A DNA stretch of 64,000 nucleotides from JAKLIX01 sp964605655 (GTDB taxonomy: Bacteria; Bacteroidota; Bacteroidia; Bacteroidales; CAIXZF01). Shown here piece by piece: positions 7,884 through 17,500 of the stretch (position 1 is its first letter; each line of letters starts with the position of its first letter). The stretch spans positions 40,476-104,475 of the forward strand of contig CAZSDK010000016.1 of assembly GCA_964605655.1 (NCBI GenBank), read 5' to 3'. Below the pieces are notes generated by a model. That model did no database searches. It saw only the letters and a list, made by a program, of their open reading frames with translations, and was not told the origin of the DNA. The position numbers and the translations under genes are program-made.

Positions 7884-9665
7884 ATGACTTATTTAGAAAA
7901 TCAAAATCATACGCCAAGCATGATCAGATTTGATTTACCAAAGATCGATTCATCCATTATCAAGGTTATTGGCGTTGGTGGAGGAGGAAGTAATGCGGTC
8001 AACCACATGTTCCGCCAGGGAATACAGGGTGTTGACTTCGTGGTGTGTAATACTGATTCTCAATCTCTTACTTTAAGTCCCATTGCCAGGAAGATACAAC
8101 TGGGCTCCTCACTGACGGAAGGCCGGGGCGCCGGTTCCCTTCCTTCGGTCGGCAGAAATGCAGCATTGGAGAATATCGAGGACATCAGGAAGATGTTGGA
8201 AAACAGTACCAAGATGCTTTTCATCACGGCAGGAATGGGAGGAGGAACCGGTACGGGAGCAGCTCCGGTAATCGCCTCTGTTGCCAAAGAACTGAATATT
8301 CTTACCGTAGGCATCGTTACCATGCCTTTCAGCTTTGAAGGGATCAAAAGGAAAAAACAGGCGGAAGAAGGGATCAAAGAACTGAGAGAACACGTGGACA
8401 GCCTTCTGGTCATCTCCAATGACAAGCTGCGGGAACTTCACGGTGACCTCACCCTCTCTCAGGCATTTGGTAAAGCCGATGATATCCTCACCATTGCCGC
8501 AAAAGGAATAGCGGAGATCATTACCGTTCCTGGTTATATTAATGTTGATTTTGAGGATGTTAAGACTGTGATGAAGGACAGTGGCGTGGCTATTATGGGT
8601 TCCGGTACCGCAGAAGGCGAAGACAGGGCTCTTCATGCCGTGGAATCCGCCCTCACCTCTCCCCTGCTCAATGACAATAATATTGACGGTGCCATCAACA
8701 TCCTCCTGTATATCTCCTCCGGAACCATGGAAGTGACCATGGACGAAGTGACCATCATCACCGATTATATCCAGAGCAAAGCAGGACAGGATGCCGAGAT
8801 CATCTGGGGCAACGGAAGAGATGAGAACCTGGGTGAAAAGATCAGCATCACCCTGGTAGCCACAGGCTTCGAAATCAACGGTTCAGAAAAAAGGGCAAGA
8901 CAGGCCATCGAAAACAAAGCCATCTTCGTTGGTACGGTCGGCGATGCCGTGGTGCCCGAAAAACCTACCTTCGGCAAAGACAATACCATCGTCCCAGGTG
9001 TGCCCGAACCACAGGAAGAATTTGTTCTCAGTACAGAGCCCATCATCATGGACTTTACCCTGGAACCGAAAGAATCAGAGCCCGTTGTACCGGAGCACAC
9101 CCCTCCTGCTGAAGAACCTCAGGACTTTCCATTCAATGAACGGCCCATCGTCTTTGATCTCTCTCCGGAAACCGAGTCAGAACCTCAGCCTGAGGCTATT
9201 TTTGAACCTGAACCAATGCCTGAGTTTGAGCTTGAACCTGAGCCGGAAGTTGAGCAGGTGCGTGAGCCTGAGCCTGAACCATTTACAGGGTTTCAAGGGT
9301 TCAGCAGTTTCGAACCATCCTTCGAGTTAAAGGATGAGGAAACCCCTGACAACCACTTCTTTAATGAAGTCCCCATGGAAACAAACGCTGAACCGGTTCC
9401 GGAGCCCGTGGATGAGACCTCCTCCATCGACAGGAATCACCAGGACCGTATCAGCCGTCTGAGGGAACTCAGTCTGAGGCTTAAAGCCCCGGAAGTCATC
9501 GATAAGCTTGAAAGGGAACCGGCCTACCTCAGAAAACAAATGGAACTTTCCGAGCCCAAACATTCCTCCGAATCCGAAGTTTCTCAATTCACCCTTGCCG
9601 GTGATTCCAATGGAGGGATAGAACTCAAACAGAATAACTCTTTCCTTCACGATCAGCCTGACTGA
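7884..9665 (+). CDS. ftsZ: Cell division GTPase FtsZ with long acidic linker
   Basis: FtsZ is the tubulin-like GTPase that forms the division ring. Residues up to about 340 hold the GTPase and T7-loop domains: GVGGGGSNAVNHM at 32-44, the tubulin signature GGGTGTGAAP near 118, and the synergy loop around VDFEDVKTVM near 220. A long linker of about 190 residues follows, very rich in Glu and Pro (runs of EPEP at about 430-475). The end, IELKQNNSFLHDQ, matches the conserved C-terminal peptide of Bacteroidota FtsZ that binds FtsA. At 593 residues it is longer than the enterobacterial protein because of the linker. Confidence 0.96.
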   Translation: MTYLENQNHTPSMIRFDLPKIDSSIIKVIGVGGGGSNAVNHMFRQGIQGVDFVVCNTDSQSLTLSPIARKIQLGSSLTEGRGAGSLPSVGRNAALENIEDIRKMLENSTKMLFITAGMGGGTGTGAAPVIASVAKELNILTVGIVTMPFSFEGIKRKKQAEEGIKELREHVDSLLVISNDKLRELHGDLTLSQAFGKADDILTIAAKGIAEIITVPGYINVDFEDVKTVMKDSGVAIMGSGTAEGEDRALHAVESALTSPLLNDNNIDGAINILLYISSGTMEVTMDEVTIITDYIQSKAGQDAEIIWGNGRDENLGEKISITLVATGFEINGSEKRARQAIENKAIFVGTVGDAVVPEKPTFGKDNTIVPGVPEPQEEFVLSTEPIIMDFTLEPKESEPVVPEHTPPAEEPQDFPFNERPIVFDLSPETESEPQPEAIFEPEPMPEFELEPEPEVEQVREPEPEPFTGFQGFSSFEPSFELKDEETPDNHFFNEVPMETNAEPVPEPVDETSSIDRNHQDRISRLRELSLRLKAPEVIDKLEREPAYLRKQMELSEPKHSSESEVSQFTLAGDSNGGIELKQNNSFLHDQPD

Positions 9666-9693
9666 TCGCTTTTTGCCATTCAATGATAGTATT

Positions 9694-10146
9694 ATGAGCC
9701 TTAGTGATAAGATCAATGAGGATATTAAGGCAGCCATGCTTGCCAAAGAAAAAGACAAGCTGGAAGCCCTCCGGGCTGTGAAATCTGCTCTTCTCCTTTT
9801 AAAAACAGCCGAAGGTGCCAGCCAGGAGATCACCCCGGAAGAGGAGATCCGGCTGTTGCAAAAACTGGTCAAACAAAGAAAAGAAGCAGCTGAAGTGTTT
9901 ACCGCCCAACACAGGGATGATCTTGCTTCCGTCGAATCGATGCAAGCCACCGTCATCGAAGCCTATCTTCCCAAACAGATGTCAGCCGAAGCAATTAAGG
10001 ACGCTGTAAATGAAGTCATTAAGGAAACCGGTGCTTCGTCAATCAAAGATATGGGCAGAGTGATGGGACTCGTATCCTCCAGACTGGCCGGAAAGGCCGA
10101 CAATAAAACCATCGCTTCAGTGGTGAAAGAACTTTTAGGGGTCTAA
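9694..10146 (+). CDS. GatB/YqeY domain protein
   Basis: A 150-residue all-helical protein of the GatB/YqeY family, related to the tail domain of the tRNA amidotransferase subunit GatB. Recognisable phrases are LEALRAVKSALLLLKTAEG near the start, EEEIRLLQKLVKQRKEAAEVF, and the end DMGRVMGLVSSRLAGKADNKT. The cellular role of free-standing YqeY proteins is not established. The ATG at 9694 is preferred over a TTG at 9673 because the family start (MSLSDKINEDIKAAML) coincides with it. It follows ftsZ by 28 nt; the opposing gene overlaps its stop by 4 nt. Confidence 0.9.
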   Translation: MSLSDKINEDIKAAMLAKEKDKLEALRAVKSALLLLKTAEGASQEITPEEEIRLLQKLVKQRKEAAEVFTAQHRDDLASVESMQATVIEAYLPKQMSAEAIKDAVNEVIKETGASSIKDMGRVMGLVSSRLAGKADNKTIASVVKELLGV

Positions 10147-11354
10147 TTCTTTTTAAACAGACGGCCCGGACCCTCTTTCGACTTTTTAATGAACACAATA
10201 AGCTTTGAAAGCAATATCATCGGCTTCCATAAAAGCCTGAACCTGTTCATCTTATTTCTGAATTCCTGGTAGCTCACCTGGCCTCTTAAAACCTTACAAA
10301 ATCCTTTCCACAGCCTTTCCCTCTTTTTCAACTGACAATGGATCAGCCGTGGTGCCGCATTAAAAACCTGCATGAGAGGGTAGGCAGCAAGCAACTCACT
10401 GATCACCTCAGCATCCATCCGTTGCCGGTACTGGAAAACATCAGCGGTGACCCCTTCCAGACACTCCATGATAGCAGCAGCTGCCATCTTTCCGCTTTTC
10501 AGGGCATAATAGATACCTTCACCGGTGAGCGGGTCGGTGAGCCCGGCAGCATCCCCGACCACCATGACCCTTGAAGCCTGTATCCTTCCCGTTGCTGTCC
10601 GGAAAGGCAAAGGATAGGTCCTGAAACTCAGGATCTCTATATCATCGATATTCAAGGATTCGAGGAAATACAGAAAGTACTTCTTCAGATATTTGGCTTG
10701 TTTCACGGGTCCGCCCACACCGATGGAAAGATGATCCTTTTTGGGGAAAGCCCAGGCATATCCCCCGATGATGGTCCCCCAGTCAAGATGGACCGTATCC
10801 TGAAACCTGGGCAGTTCATGCTCCTTGATCCGGATCTCGCTCTCGATCCCTATCCCTTTCTTAATGTTATCATTGAGCTGGAAACACCTGGCAGTAATGC
10901 TGTTGACTCCATCCGCCCCGATCACGAACTTTCCCACGTACTCCTTGCTGTCGGTATGAACCAATATATGCTCCATAGCCTCTGTGAAACCCGTGACCTT
11001 CACCCCCTGGATAAGCTCAGCACCTTTTTCAATGGCCTTATTTACAAGCAGATGATCGAATTTATCACGCATCACGCAACACATCAGCGGATCTGCTGAT
11101 TCCCTCAGATAACTGTACTTGAATTTATGGGAAAACCGGAATTTATAAATCGAAGTCTCTATGATCTCATCAATAGAGAACGGAAGAAGCTCCAGAGTGC
11201 GGTAAGTGATGCCTCCTCCGCACGGTTTCAGGCGGGGAAGAAACTCCTTCTCGATGATCAGAACCTGGTACCCCCTGTCAGCCAGATGGTAGGCAGCAAT
11301 GCTTCCTGCCGGCCCGGCACCCACCACGATCACATCAAACTTCTGAAGATTCAT
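10143..11354 (-). CDS. Geranylgeranyl-reductase-family FAD-dependent oxidoreductase
   Basis: A 403-residue flavoprotein with the N-terminal FAD dinucleotide-binding motif VVGAGPAGSIAAYHLA (about 11-26), the PCGGG block near 45 typical of the geranylgeranyl reductase group, and the second FAD motif VGDAAGLTDPLTGEGI near 285. Members reduce isoprenoid chains in archaeal lipids and chlorophyll, or act on quinone/menaquinone-like substrates; the substrate here cannot be read. It converges on yqeY with a 4-nt overlap and lies 28 nt after secA on the same strand. Confidence 0.85.
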   Translation of the reverse strand: MNLQKFDVIVVGAGPAGSIAAYHLADRGYQVLIIEKEFLPRLKPCGGGITYRTLELLPFSIDEIIETSIYKFRFSHKFKYSYLRESADPLMCCVMRDKFDHLLVNKAIEKGAELIQGVKVTGFTEAMEHILVHTDSKEYVGKFVIGADGVNSITARCFQLNDNIKKGIGIESEIRIKEHELPRFQDTVHLDWGTIIGGYAWAFPKKDHLSIGVGGPVKQAKYLKKYFLYFLESLNIDDIEILSFRTYPLPFRTATGRIQASRVMVVGDAAGLTDPLTGEGIYYALKSGKMAAAAIMECLEGVTADVFQYRQRMDAEVISELLAAYPLMQVFNAAPRLIHCQLKKRERLWKGFCKVLRGQVSYQEFRNKMNRFRLLWKPMILLSKLIVFIKKSKEGPGRLFKKN

Positions 11355-11382
11355 AGCACTGGCCTTGAGCTAACCGCTTGTT

Positions 11383-14300
11383 CTATGCTGTCACAGATCC
11401 ACCGTGACAGTGTTTATATTTTTTACCACTGCCACAGGGGCAGGGATCGTTCCTTCCGACTTTCTTTTCAACGCGCACCGGCTGAGGGCGCTGGGGTTCT
11501 GAAGTGCGGTTCGGTGCAGCGACGTCATCACGACCTGTCTTCAGGTTACTCATATCGGTCTGCCTGGGAATCCTGGCCTCCTGAACCTTGTTGTTCTCCA
11601 TACCCGGCACCACACCCTTCAGCAGAAAACTGCATATCTCCTTGTTGATCTTCTGGACCATGGTCTTGAACAGCTCAAAGGACTCGAATTTGTAAATGAG
11701 CAGTGGATCTTTCTGTTCATAGGTGGCATTCTGTACCGATTGTTTCAACTCGTCCATTTCCCTCAGATGCTCCTTCCAGGCATCATCGATCAGGGCGAGG
11801 TTCAGTCCCTTCTCGATGGCCAGGTTCACCTCCCGGCCTTTGTCGAGATAGGCCTTTTTCAGGTTGGCGATCACCTGCAGGGTTTTCAGACCGTCGGTGA
11901 CAGGGATGGCAATATTCTCAAAATGAGTATTGTTCTCGTAAATATCCTGTATCAAAGGATAAACATTGGTAGCCAGTATATCCCGTTTGGTCTTGTAGAA
12001 GGAAGTGACATTCTGGAAAAGTTCTTCCGTCAGTTCCTTCTGGCTCCCGTTCAGAAATTCCTTCTCAGTAAAAGGTGTTTCAATAGCCATAGACCTCAAT
12101 AACTCCAGGCGGAACCCGTCATAATCACCGCTGTCGGAATAGTCTCCCACGATCGCTTCACTCACATCAAAAAACAGGTTGGAAATATCAAGCGACAAAC
12201 GTTCACCATACAGGGCATGTCTTCTCTTTTTATAGATGACCTCTCTCTGTGAGTTCATTACGTTGTCATACTCCAGCAGTCTTTTCCTGATGCCAAAGTT
12301 GTTCTCCTCCACTTTCCTCTGGGCTCTTTCGATGGATTTGGAGATCATAGAATGCTGGATCACCTCCCCTTCTTTCAATCCAAGGCGGTCCATGACCCTG
12401 GCAATCCTTTCAGATCCAAACAGCCGCATCAGGTCATCTTCCAGGGAGACAAAAAACTGGGAGCTCCCCGGGTCACCCTGCCTGCCTGAACGTCCTCTGA
12501 GCTGCCGGTCTACCCTTCGTGACTCATGGCGTTCCGTGCCGATGATCGCCAAACCACCTGCATCCTTCACACCGGGACCCAGTTTTATGTCCGTTCCTCT
12601 ACCAGCCATGTTGGTGGCTATGGTCACACTGCCCGGCAGACCGGCATGGGCGACGATCTCTGCTTCCTTGGCATGAAGCTTGGCATTCAACACGTTGTGC
12701 TTAATATTCTTCCTGACAAGCATACGGCTCAGCAATTCAGAGGTCTCAACAGAGGTGGTACCCACCAATACCGGCCTGCCCTTCTGTGTCAGGTCCACGA
12801 CCTCGTCAATGACCGCATTGAACTTTTCCCGCTTCGTCTTATAGACCAGGTCCTCGCGGTCATCCCTGACAACAGGCCTGTTGGTCGGGATGACCACCAC
12901 ATCCAGCTTATAGATATCCCAGAACTCGCCGGCTTCCGTCTCTGCAGTACCGGTCATACCTGCCAGTTTCTTGTACATCCTGAAATAATTCTGAAGGGTG
13001 ATGGTGGCATAGGTCTGGGTGGCTGCTTCCACCGTTACATTCTCCTTCGCTTCAATGGCCTGGTGCAGACCATCGGAATACCTTCTCCCTTCCAGGATAC
13101 GCCCGGTCTGCTCATCCACGATCTTGATCTTGTTGTCCATGATCACGTATTCCACATCCTTCTCAAAGAGTGCATAAGCCCTCAGAAGTTGGTTCACCGT
13201 GTGAATACGCTCCGATTTAATGGAATAATCCCTGATGATCTCGGTTTTCTTCTCCAGCTTCTTCGCATCCGTGAGGTTCAATTTGTCGAGATCAGCCAGC
13301 TCGGCTCCTATGTCGGGGATGAGGTAGAATTTAGGATCCTCATAGGATTCCGTAATAAGATCGATCCCTTTTTCAGAAATATCAATCGTATTGTTCTTTT
13401 CATCGATGACAAAAAACAACTCATCATCGATCAGGTGCATGTTTTTCGACTGTTCCGCCATATAGAAGTTTTCGGTCTTCTGCAACAGGGCCCTCATTCC
13501 AGGTTCACTGAGAAACTTGATGAGTGCCTTGTTCTTTGGAAGGCCACGGTGAGACCTGAGCAGATACTCCCCGCCCTTCTTCTCTTCCTCCGGCGTCAGG
13601 TTTTCTTTACCCAGGAGCGATTTTGCGTCGGCCAAAACCTTGGTTACCAGGTTCTTCTGCGCATTATACAGTTTGAGTACCGGTGGCTTCAAGGCATCGA
13701 ACTCCTGGTTATCACCTTTTGGAGTCGGACCAGAGATGATCAGAGGAGTACGTGCATCATCGATGAGGACAGAGTCCACCTCGTCGACAATGGCATAGTT
13801 ATGCACCCTTTGGACCAGTTCCTCAGGATTACGCGACATGTTATCACGCAGGTAATCAAATCCGAACTCGTTATTGGTACCGAAGGTGACATCTGCCAGG
13901 TAAGCGTTTTTCCTTTCTTCTGAATTCGGCTCATGCCTGTCGATGCAATCGACCTTCAGGCCGTGGAACTCATAAAGGACACCCATCCATTCCGAGTCTC
14001 TTTTGGCAAGGTAATCGTTCACCGTCACCACATGAACCCCCTTTCCAGGCAAGGCATTTAAAAAGACAGGCAAGGTTGCGACCAGCGTTTTCCCTTCCCC
14101 TGTCGCCATTTCAGCAATCTTCCCTTCATGAAGAACAATACCGCCGATCAGCTGGACATCGTAGTGAACCATGTCCCAACGGATGGAATTCCCTCCTGCC
14201 ATCCAGCTGGAATGGTATTTAGCCTTGTCCCCCTCAATGACCACGCTCGCCCTGGTGGCAGCCATATCCCTGTCCATCTGAGTTGCCGTCACCTCCACCC

Positions 14301-14679
14301 ATTCGTTCTCAACGAACCTTTTGGCTGTTTCCTTCATCACGGCAAAAGCTTCCGGAAGGATCTTACCCAGCATCTCCTGGGTCTTTTCATACAGTCTTTT
14401 ATCCAGACGGTCTATCTCAGTATAGATCCTTTCCTTTTCATGGGCATCCATTTCCGGGTCCTGCTCCATTTGCTCCCTGAGAGTAGCAATACTCTCTTCT
14501 TCCTCAGCTATATAATCCCAGATTCTCTTCCTGAATTCCTGGGTCATCGACCTGAGCTCATCATTACTCAACAGCTTGATCTTCTCATAGGCAAGACGGA
14601 TGTCATCTACCAGCGGATTCACCAGTTTCAGGTCCCGTTCCGATTTAGTGCCCAGAAATTGCTTAAAAAGTCCCAACAT
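11383..14679 (-). CDS. secA: Preprotein translocase ATPase SecA
   Basis: SecA drives secretory proteins through SecYEG using ATP. The 1098-residue product is of the large Bacteroidota type. Visible motifs are Walker A ATGEGKT near 192, the DEAD-type DEVDSVLIDDA near 298, GTTSVETSE in the second motor domain, AGRGTDIKLG, and the C-terminal zinc finger CPCGSGKKYKHCH at about 1078-1090, which binds SecB or the ribosome in other species. The tail before the finger is basic and Pro-rich. It likely serves export of the many secreted proteins in this window. Confidence 0.97.
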   Translation of the reverse strand: MLGLFKQFLGTKSERDLKLVNPLVDDIRLAYEKIKLLSNDELRSMTQEFRKRIWDYIAEEEESIATLREQMEQDPEMDAHEKERIYTEIDRLDKRLYEKTQEMLGKILPEAFAVMKETAKRFVENEWVEVTATQMDRDMAATRASVVIEGDKAKYHSSWMAGGNSIRWDMVHYDVQLIGGIVLHEGKIAEMATGEGKTLVATLPVFLNALPGKGVHVVTVNDYLAKRDSEWMGVLYEFHGLKVDCIDRHEPNSEERKNAYLADVTFGTNNEFGFDYLRDNMSRNPEELVQRVHNYAIVDEVDSVLIDDARTPLIISGPTPKGDNQEFDALKPPVLKLYNAQKNLVTKVLADAKSLLGKENLTPEEEKKGGEYLLRSHRGLPKNKALIKFLSEPGMRALLQKTENFYMAEQSKNMHLIDDELFFVIDEKNNTIDISEKGIDLITESYEDPKFYLIPDIGAELADLDKLNLTDAKKLEKKTEIIRDYSIKSERIHTVNQLLRAYALFEKDVEYVIMDNKIKIVDEQTGRILEGRRYSDGLHQAIEAKENVTVEAATQTYATITLQNYFRMYKKLAGMTGTAETEAGEFWDIYKLDVVVIPTNRPVVRDDREDLVYKTKREKFNAVIDEVVDLTQKGRPVLVGTTSVETSELLSRMLVRKNIKHNVLNAKLHAKEAEIVAHAGLPGSVTIATNMAGRGTDIKLGPGVKDAGGLAIIGTERHESRRVDRQLRGRSGRQGDPGSSQFFVSLEDDLMRLFGSERIARVMDRLGLKEGEVIQHSMISKSIERAQRKVEENNFGIRKRLLEYDNVMNSQREVIYKKRRHALYGERLSLDISNLFFDVSEAIVGDYSDSGDYDGFRLELLRSMAIETPFTEKEFLNGSQKELTEELFQNVTSFYKTKRDILATNVYPLIQDIYENNTHFENIAIPVTDGLKTLQVIANLKKAYLDKGREVNLAIEKGLNLALIDDAWKEHLREMDELKQSVQNATYEQKDPLLIYKFESFELFKTMVQKINKEICSFLLKGVVPGMENNKVQEARIPRQTDMSNLKTGRDDVAAPNRTSEPQRPQPVRVEKKVGRNDPCPCGSGKKYKHCHGGSVTA

Positions 14680-14791
14680 AATATTCTATTTTATTTCGAC
14701 CGCCTGAAAACTTGTATGCAGAAAGGTAAAAAACCTCGTTGATTTTTTAATGACAGAATCTCTGATCTTTCGACCTGAATCCTGTAAAACA

Positions 14792-14799
14792 CAAAAGTA
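14792..14799 (-). promoter_or_regulatory. Candidate -7 box upstream of secA
   Basis: On the minus strand this reads TACTTTTG, a match to the Bacteroidota -7 consensus TAnnTTTG. A weak TTTA lies at about the -33 position. It is roughly 110 nt before the secA ATG, so the leader would be long. Pattern match only. Confidence 0.35.
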
Positions 14800-14913
14800 C
14801 GGTTTATCACGATTGATTTATAAACACTGAAATGAACTGTGAATTAATCCCTGGAACGGGGCGGTGTCAAAAACGATGCCGCAGAAGAACATCTGACTTT
14901 ATGGTTTACTATT

Positions 14914-14941
14914 AAAAAAAAAGCTGCCTGTACGGCAGCTT
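14914..14941 (-). terminator. Rho-independent terminator after the DUF2795 gene
   Basis: An 8-bp perfect stem AAGCTGCC / GGCAGCTT with a 5-nt loop (14921-14941) is followed on the minus strand by a run of T (14920 down to 14914). It sits 34 nt past the stop of the DUF2795 gene and so ends that transcript before secA. Confidence 0.8.
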
Positions 14942-14974
14942 TATCGCATTCATCATATAAGTCTTGAATGATTC

Positions 14975-15196
14975 TCAGTATTCATCCTCGTGAAAGAAAA
15001 AATCCTCTTTGGTCGGGTATTCAGGCCATAAGTCCTCAATACTCTCATACACTTCACCTTCGTCTTCGATTTCCCGAAGGTTCTCAATGACCTCAATAGG
15101 TGCTCCGGAACGGAGGCAATAATCAATCAACTCTTCCTTAGTGGCGGGCCAGGGAGCATCTTCCAGTTTTGAAGCCAATTCCAGTGTCCAGTACAT
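14975..15196 (-). CDS. DUF2795 family small acidic protein
   Basis: A 73-residue, strongly acidic protein starting MYWTLELASKLEDAPWPATKEEL and ending in an acidic FFHEDEY tail. This matches the Bacteroidota version of DUF2795, a short family of unknown function that is widespread and well conserved in the phylum. The middle (RSGAPIEVIENL) is predicted helical. It has its own promoter (15232-15261) and terminator (14914-14941), so it is a monocistronic gene. No function can be assigned. Confidence 0.85.
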   Translation of the reverse strand: MYWTLELASKLEDAPWPATKEELIDYCLRSGAPIEVIENLREIEDEGEVYESIEDLWPEYPTKEDFFFHEDEY

Positions 15197-15231
15197 CGCT
15201 TGTCGGTTTAAACAGTAAACGTATTTTGCTG

Positions 15232-15261
15232 CAAAAATATATCTTTTTAAAAAAAAGTCAA
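15232..15261 (-). promoter_or_regulatory. Bacteroidota-type promoter of the DUF2795 gene
   Basis: On the minus strand a TTG (15261-15259) is followed after exactly 19 nt by TATTTTTG (15239-15232), matching the -33 / -7 arrangement TTTG-N19-TAnnTTTG. Transcription would start near 15226, giving a leader of about 30 nt before the ATG. Confidence 0.55.
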
Positions 15262-15388
15262 TATATGTCTAAAATCAGCAGGATTTTCTGTAAAATATTT
15301 TGTATTAACCACATTTAAAATCATTTACAAAATACCTTTTTCATGAGGATTCGCATTGGTAAAGTAAGGCATTTCCTTCTTCATTGAT

Positions 15389-15396
15389 TACCTTTG
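15389..15396 (+). promoter_or_regulatory. Candidate -7 box of the TMTC-like gene
   Basis: TACCTTTG matches TAnnTTTG and lies 15 nt before the ATG at 15412, implying a very short leader. No clear -33 element at the standard distance. Confidence 0.35.
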
Positions 15397-15411
15397 ACAC
15401 GCTTTTAAACA

Positions 15412-17499
15412 ATGAAGAACAAACCTGTACCTTTTGGGAAGGATGGACGGACCGCATGGATTGCGGCTTTGCTGACCGCTGTAATCCTTGCCTATCTGCC
15501 GGTATTCTCCAACCAGTTTGTATCCTGGGATGATGGGGTTTATATTATTGATAATCCGCTTATTAAAACATTCTCTCTCTCTAACCTGTCAGCTATTTTC
15601 GGAAAATCTTTTGAAGGGCACTATCATCCTTTCACCCTTCTTTCCCTTTCTTTGGATTATCATCTCTGGGGATTGAACCCTGTCGGATTTCATGCTCATA
15701 ACCTCTTTCTGCACCTTGTGAATACGGTTCTCGTTTTTCTGATTGTCAGGAAATTAACCTTCGGGGCTCACCTGGCCGGTTTGGCGGCCCTGCTTTTTGG
15801 CCTGCATCCCCAGCATGTGGAAGCCGTCGCCTGGGCAACCGCAAGAAAAGACGTACTATATTCCTTATACTTTCTCCTTTCTCTTTGGTCGTACCTGCAA
15901 TATAAAAAACTCCACTCCAGGAGGTTGCTGTATCTAAGCTTCTTTGCTTTTATCTTTTCAGTCCTGTCGAAAGGACAAGGGGTTTTCCTGCCATTTTGTC
16001 TGCTGCTTATCGATCATGCCTGGGGTGATTCCCTTCGTTTGCGTGCTACCTGGACCAATAAACTCCCGTTTTTCGGGATTGCCCTTTTCCTGGGTATTGT
16101 GGCTTACCTCACCCAGCGGTCCACCGGCTACACCGGAGAATCCGTTGCCTGGCCCACAGCCTGGAACACCCTGCTGATCGCCTTTTCCAGCTTCGCCTTT
16201 TATATATACAAATTCCTGCTGCCCATCAACCTTTCGGCCTACTATCCGGTCCCCGGAACACAAGGCCTGGCCCTATATCTGATGGCAACGGCCGGATTCC
16301 TTTTGATGGCCGGGTTGTTCTGGTGGATGAAACGAACGTATAAAAGGGCCCCGCTGGTGTTTTTCGGACTTGCCTTCTTTCTGGTGAACATCGGGATGTT
16401 CCTTCGCTGGATCCCCATTTCCAACTATCTGATCGCTGACCGATACACTTATATGGCCTCCATGGGAATTTTCATTTTGGCAGGTAAGGGTTGGGACTGG
16501 CTATATTCCCACCCGCGATGGAGATCATACTCCTATGTGCTGGTTCCCCTGCTCATCGTGACCCTGGCAGGGCTGACCTTTCAGCGGTCACAAGTATGGA
16601 GAGACAGTCTGAGCCTCACCAACAACATTCTGGTACAATACCCTGACGTTTACCCTGCCCTCAACGCCAGGGGGAATGAATGGATGGCAAGAAAAGACTA
16701 CAAAGCCGCCCTGGAGGATTTTAACCATGCCATCATCGTACAGCCCTCCCATTCAAGAGGATGGGCCAACCGCGGTTCCTTGTACTTCAAGACCGGGGAC
16801 ATCCCAAAGGCACTGCATGATTTTAAGCAGGCGGTCATCCTGGAACCTGGAAACCCCAGAATACTCAATAACAGGGGCCTTCTGCTGGATGCCCTCGGCA
16901 GGAGAGAGGATGCCCTGGCCGATTTTAACCGTGCCATACAGATCAGTCCGGGATTTTCAGAAGCCTATAACAACAAAGGGATGACCCTGGCGAAAATGGA
17001 CCGTTGCAAAGAAGCCCTCGGTGACTTCGATACAGCCATTGAAACAGACAGAAACATGGCCAAAGCTTATGCCAACCGGGGCAAATGCAGGAACCAGACC
17101 TCCGATTTCGAAGGTGCCATCCGGGATTTTCAAAAATGCATCGACCTCGACCTGAAAGTGCCCCTGGTGTATTATGAGATGGGACAGTCTTTCTACAACC
17201 TGAAAGATTTCTCAAAAGCCATACAGAACTTTGACCAGGCATTGAGCCTTCAACCTGACTACCTTCCGGCACTCACCTACAGGGCTTACGCTCAGTTCAA
17301 CATGGGTGATTTCGTTTCAGCTCTTCAAGACCTTGACAAGGTCATGCAGGCCGGCAGCACCGATCCTCTTGCTTTTGCCATGAGAGGAATGTCGCTGGTC
17401 AAGCTGGGAAGAAAAGAAGAAGCCTGCCAGGATTTCCAAAAAGCCAGGGACCTGGGTCTTATCCAGGTAGAAAAACAGATAACCAAATACTGCAATTGA
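15412..17499 (+). CDS. TMTC-like integral membrane protein with TPR domain
   Basis: A 695-residue protein with two halves. Residues 1 to about 405 form a polytopic membrane domain with the phrase WDDGVYIIDNPLI followed by HYHPFTLLSLSLDYHLWG, typical of the bacterial relatives of TMTC/PMT glycosyltransferases (GT-C fold, dolichol/undecaprenyl-linked sugar donors). Residues about 415-690 contain seven or eight tetratricopeptide repeats (for example ALEDFNHAIIVQPSHSRGWANRG). TMTC proteins O-mannosylate extracellular proteins in animals; the bacterial role is unproven. It converges on the cobalamin adenosyltransferase gene with 1 nt between the stop codons. Confidence 0.82.
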   Translation: MKNKPVPFGKDGRTAWIAALLTAVILAYLPVFSNQFVSWDDGVYIIDNPLIKTFSLSNLSAIFGKSFEGHYHPFTLLSLSLDYHLWGLNPVGFHAHNLFLHLVNTVLVFLIVRKLTFGAHLAGLAALLFGLHPQHVEAVAWATARKDVLYSLYFLLSLWSYLQYKKLHSRRLLYLSFFAFIFSVLSKGQGVFLPFCLLLIDHAWGDSLRLRATWTNKLPFFGIALFLGIVAYLTQRSTGYTGESVAWPTAWNTLLIAFSSFAFYIYKFLLPINLSAYYPVPGTQGLALYLMATAGFLLMAGLFWWMKRTYKRAPLVFFGLAFFLVNIGMFLRWIPISNYLIADRYTYMASMGIFILAGKGWDWLYSHPRWRSYSYVLVPLLIVTLAGLTFQRSQVWRDSLSLTNNILVQYPDVYPALNARGNEWMARKDYKAALEDFNHAIIVQPSHSRGWANRGSLYFKTGDIPKALHDFKQAVILEPGNPRILNNRGLLLDALGRREDALADFNRAIQISPGFSEAYNNKGMTLAKMDRCKEALGDFDTAIETDRNMAKAYANRGKCRNQTSDFEGAIRDFQKCIDLDLKVPLVYYEMGQSFYNLKDFSKAIQNFDQALSLQPDYLPALTYRAYAQFNMGDFVSALQDLDKVMQAGSTDPLAFAMRGMSLVKLGRKEEACQDFQKARDLGLIQVEKQITKYCN

Positions 17500-17500
17500 A

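Noticed and set aside
12526..13923. A 465-codon open frame on the plus strand opposite secA
   Set aside because: It is the antisense shadow of secA; the minus-strand frame has all SecA motifs and this one has no recognisable protein features.
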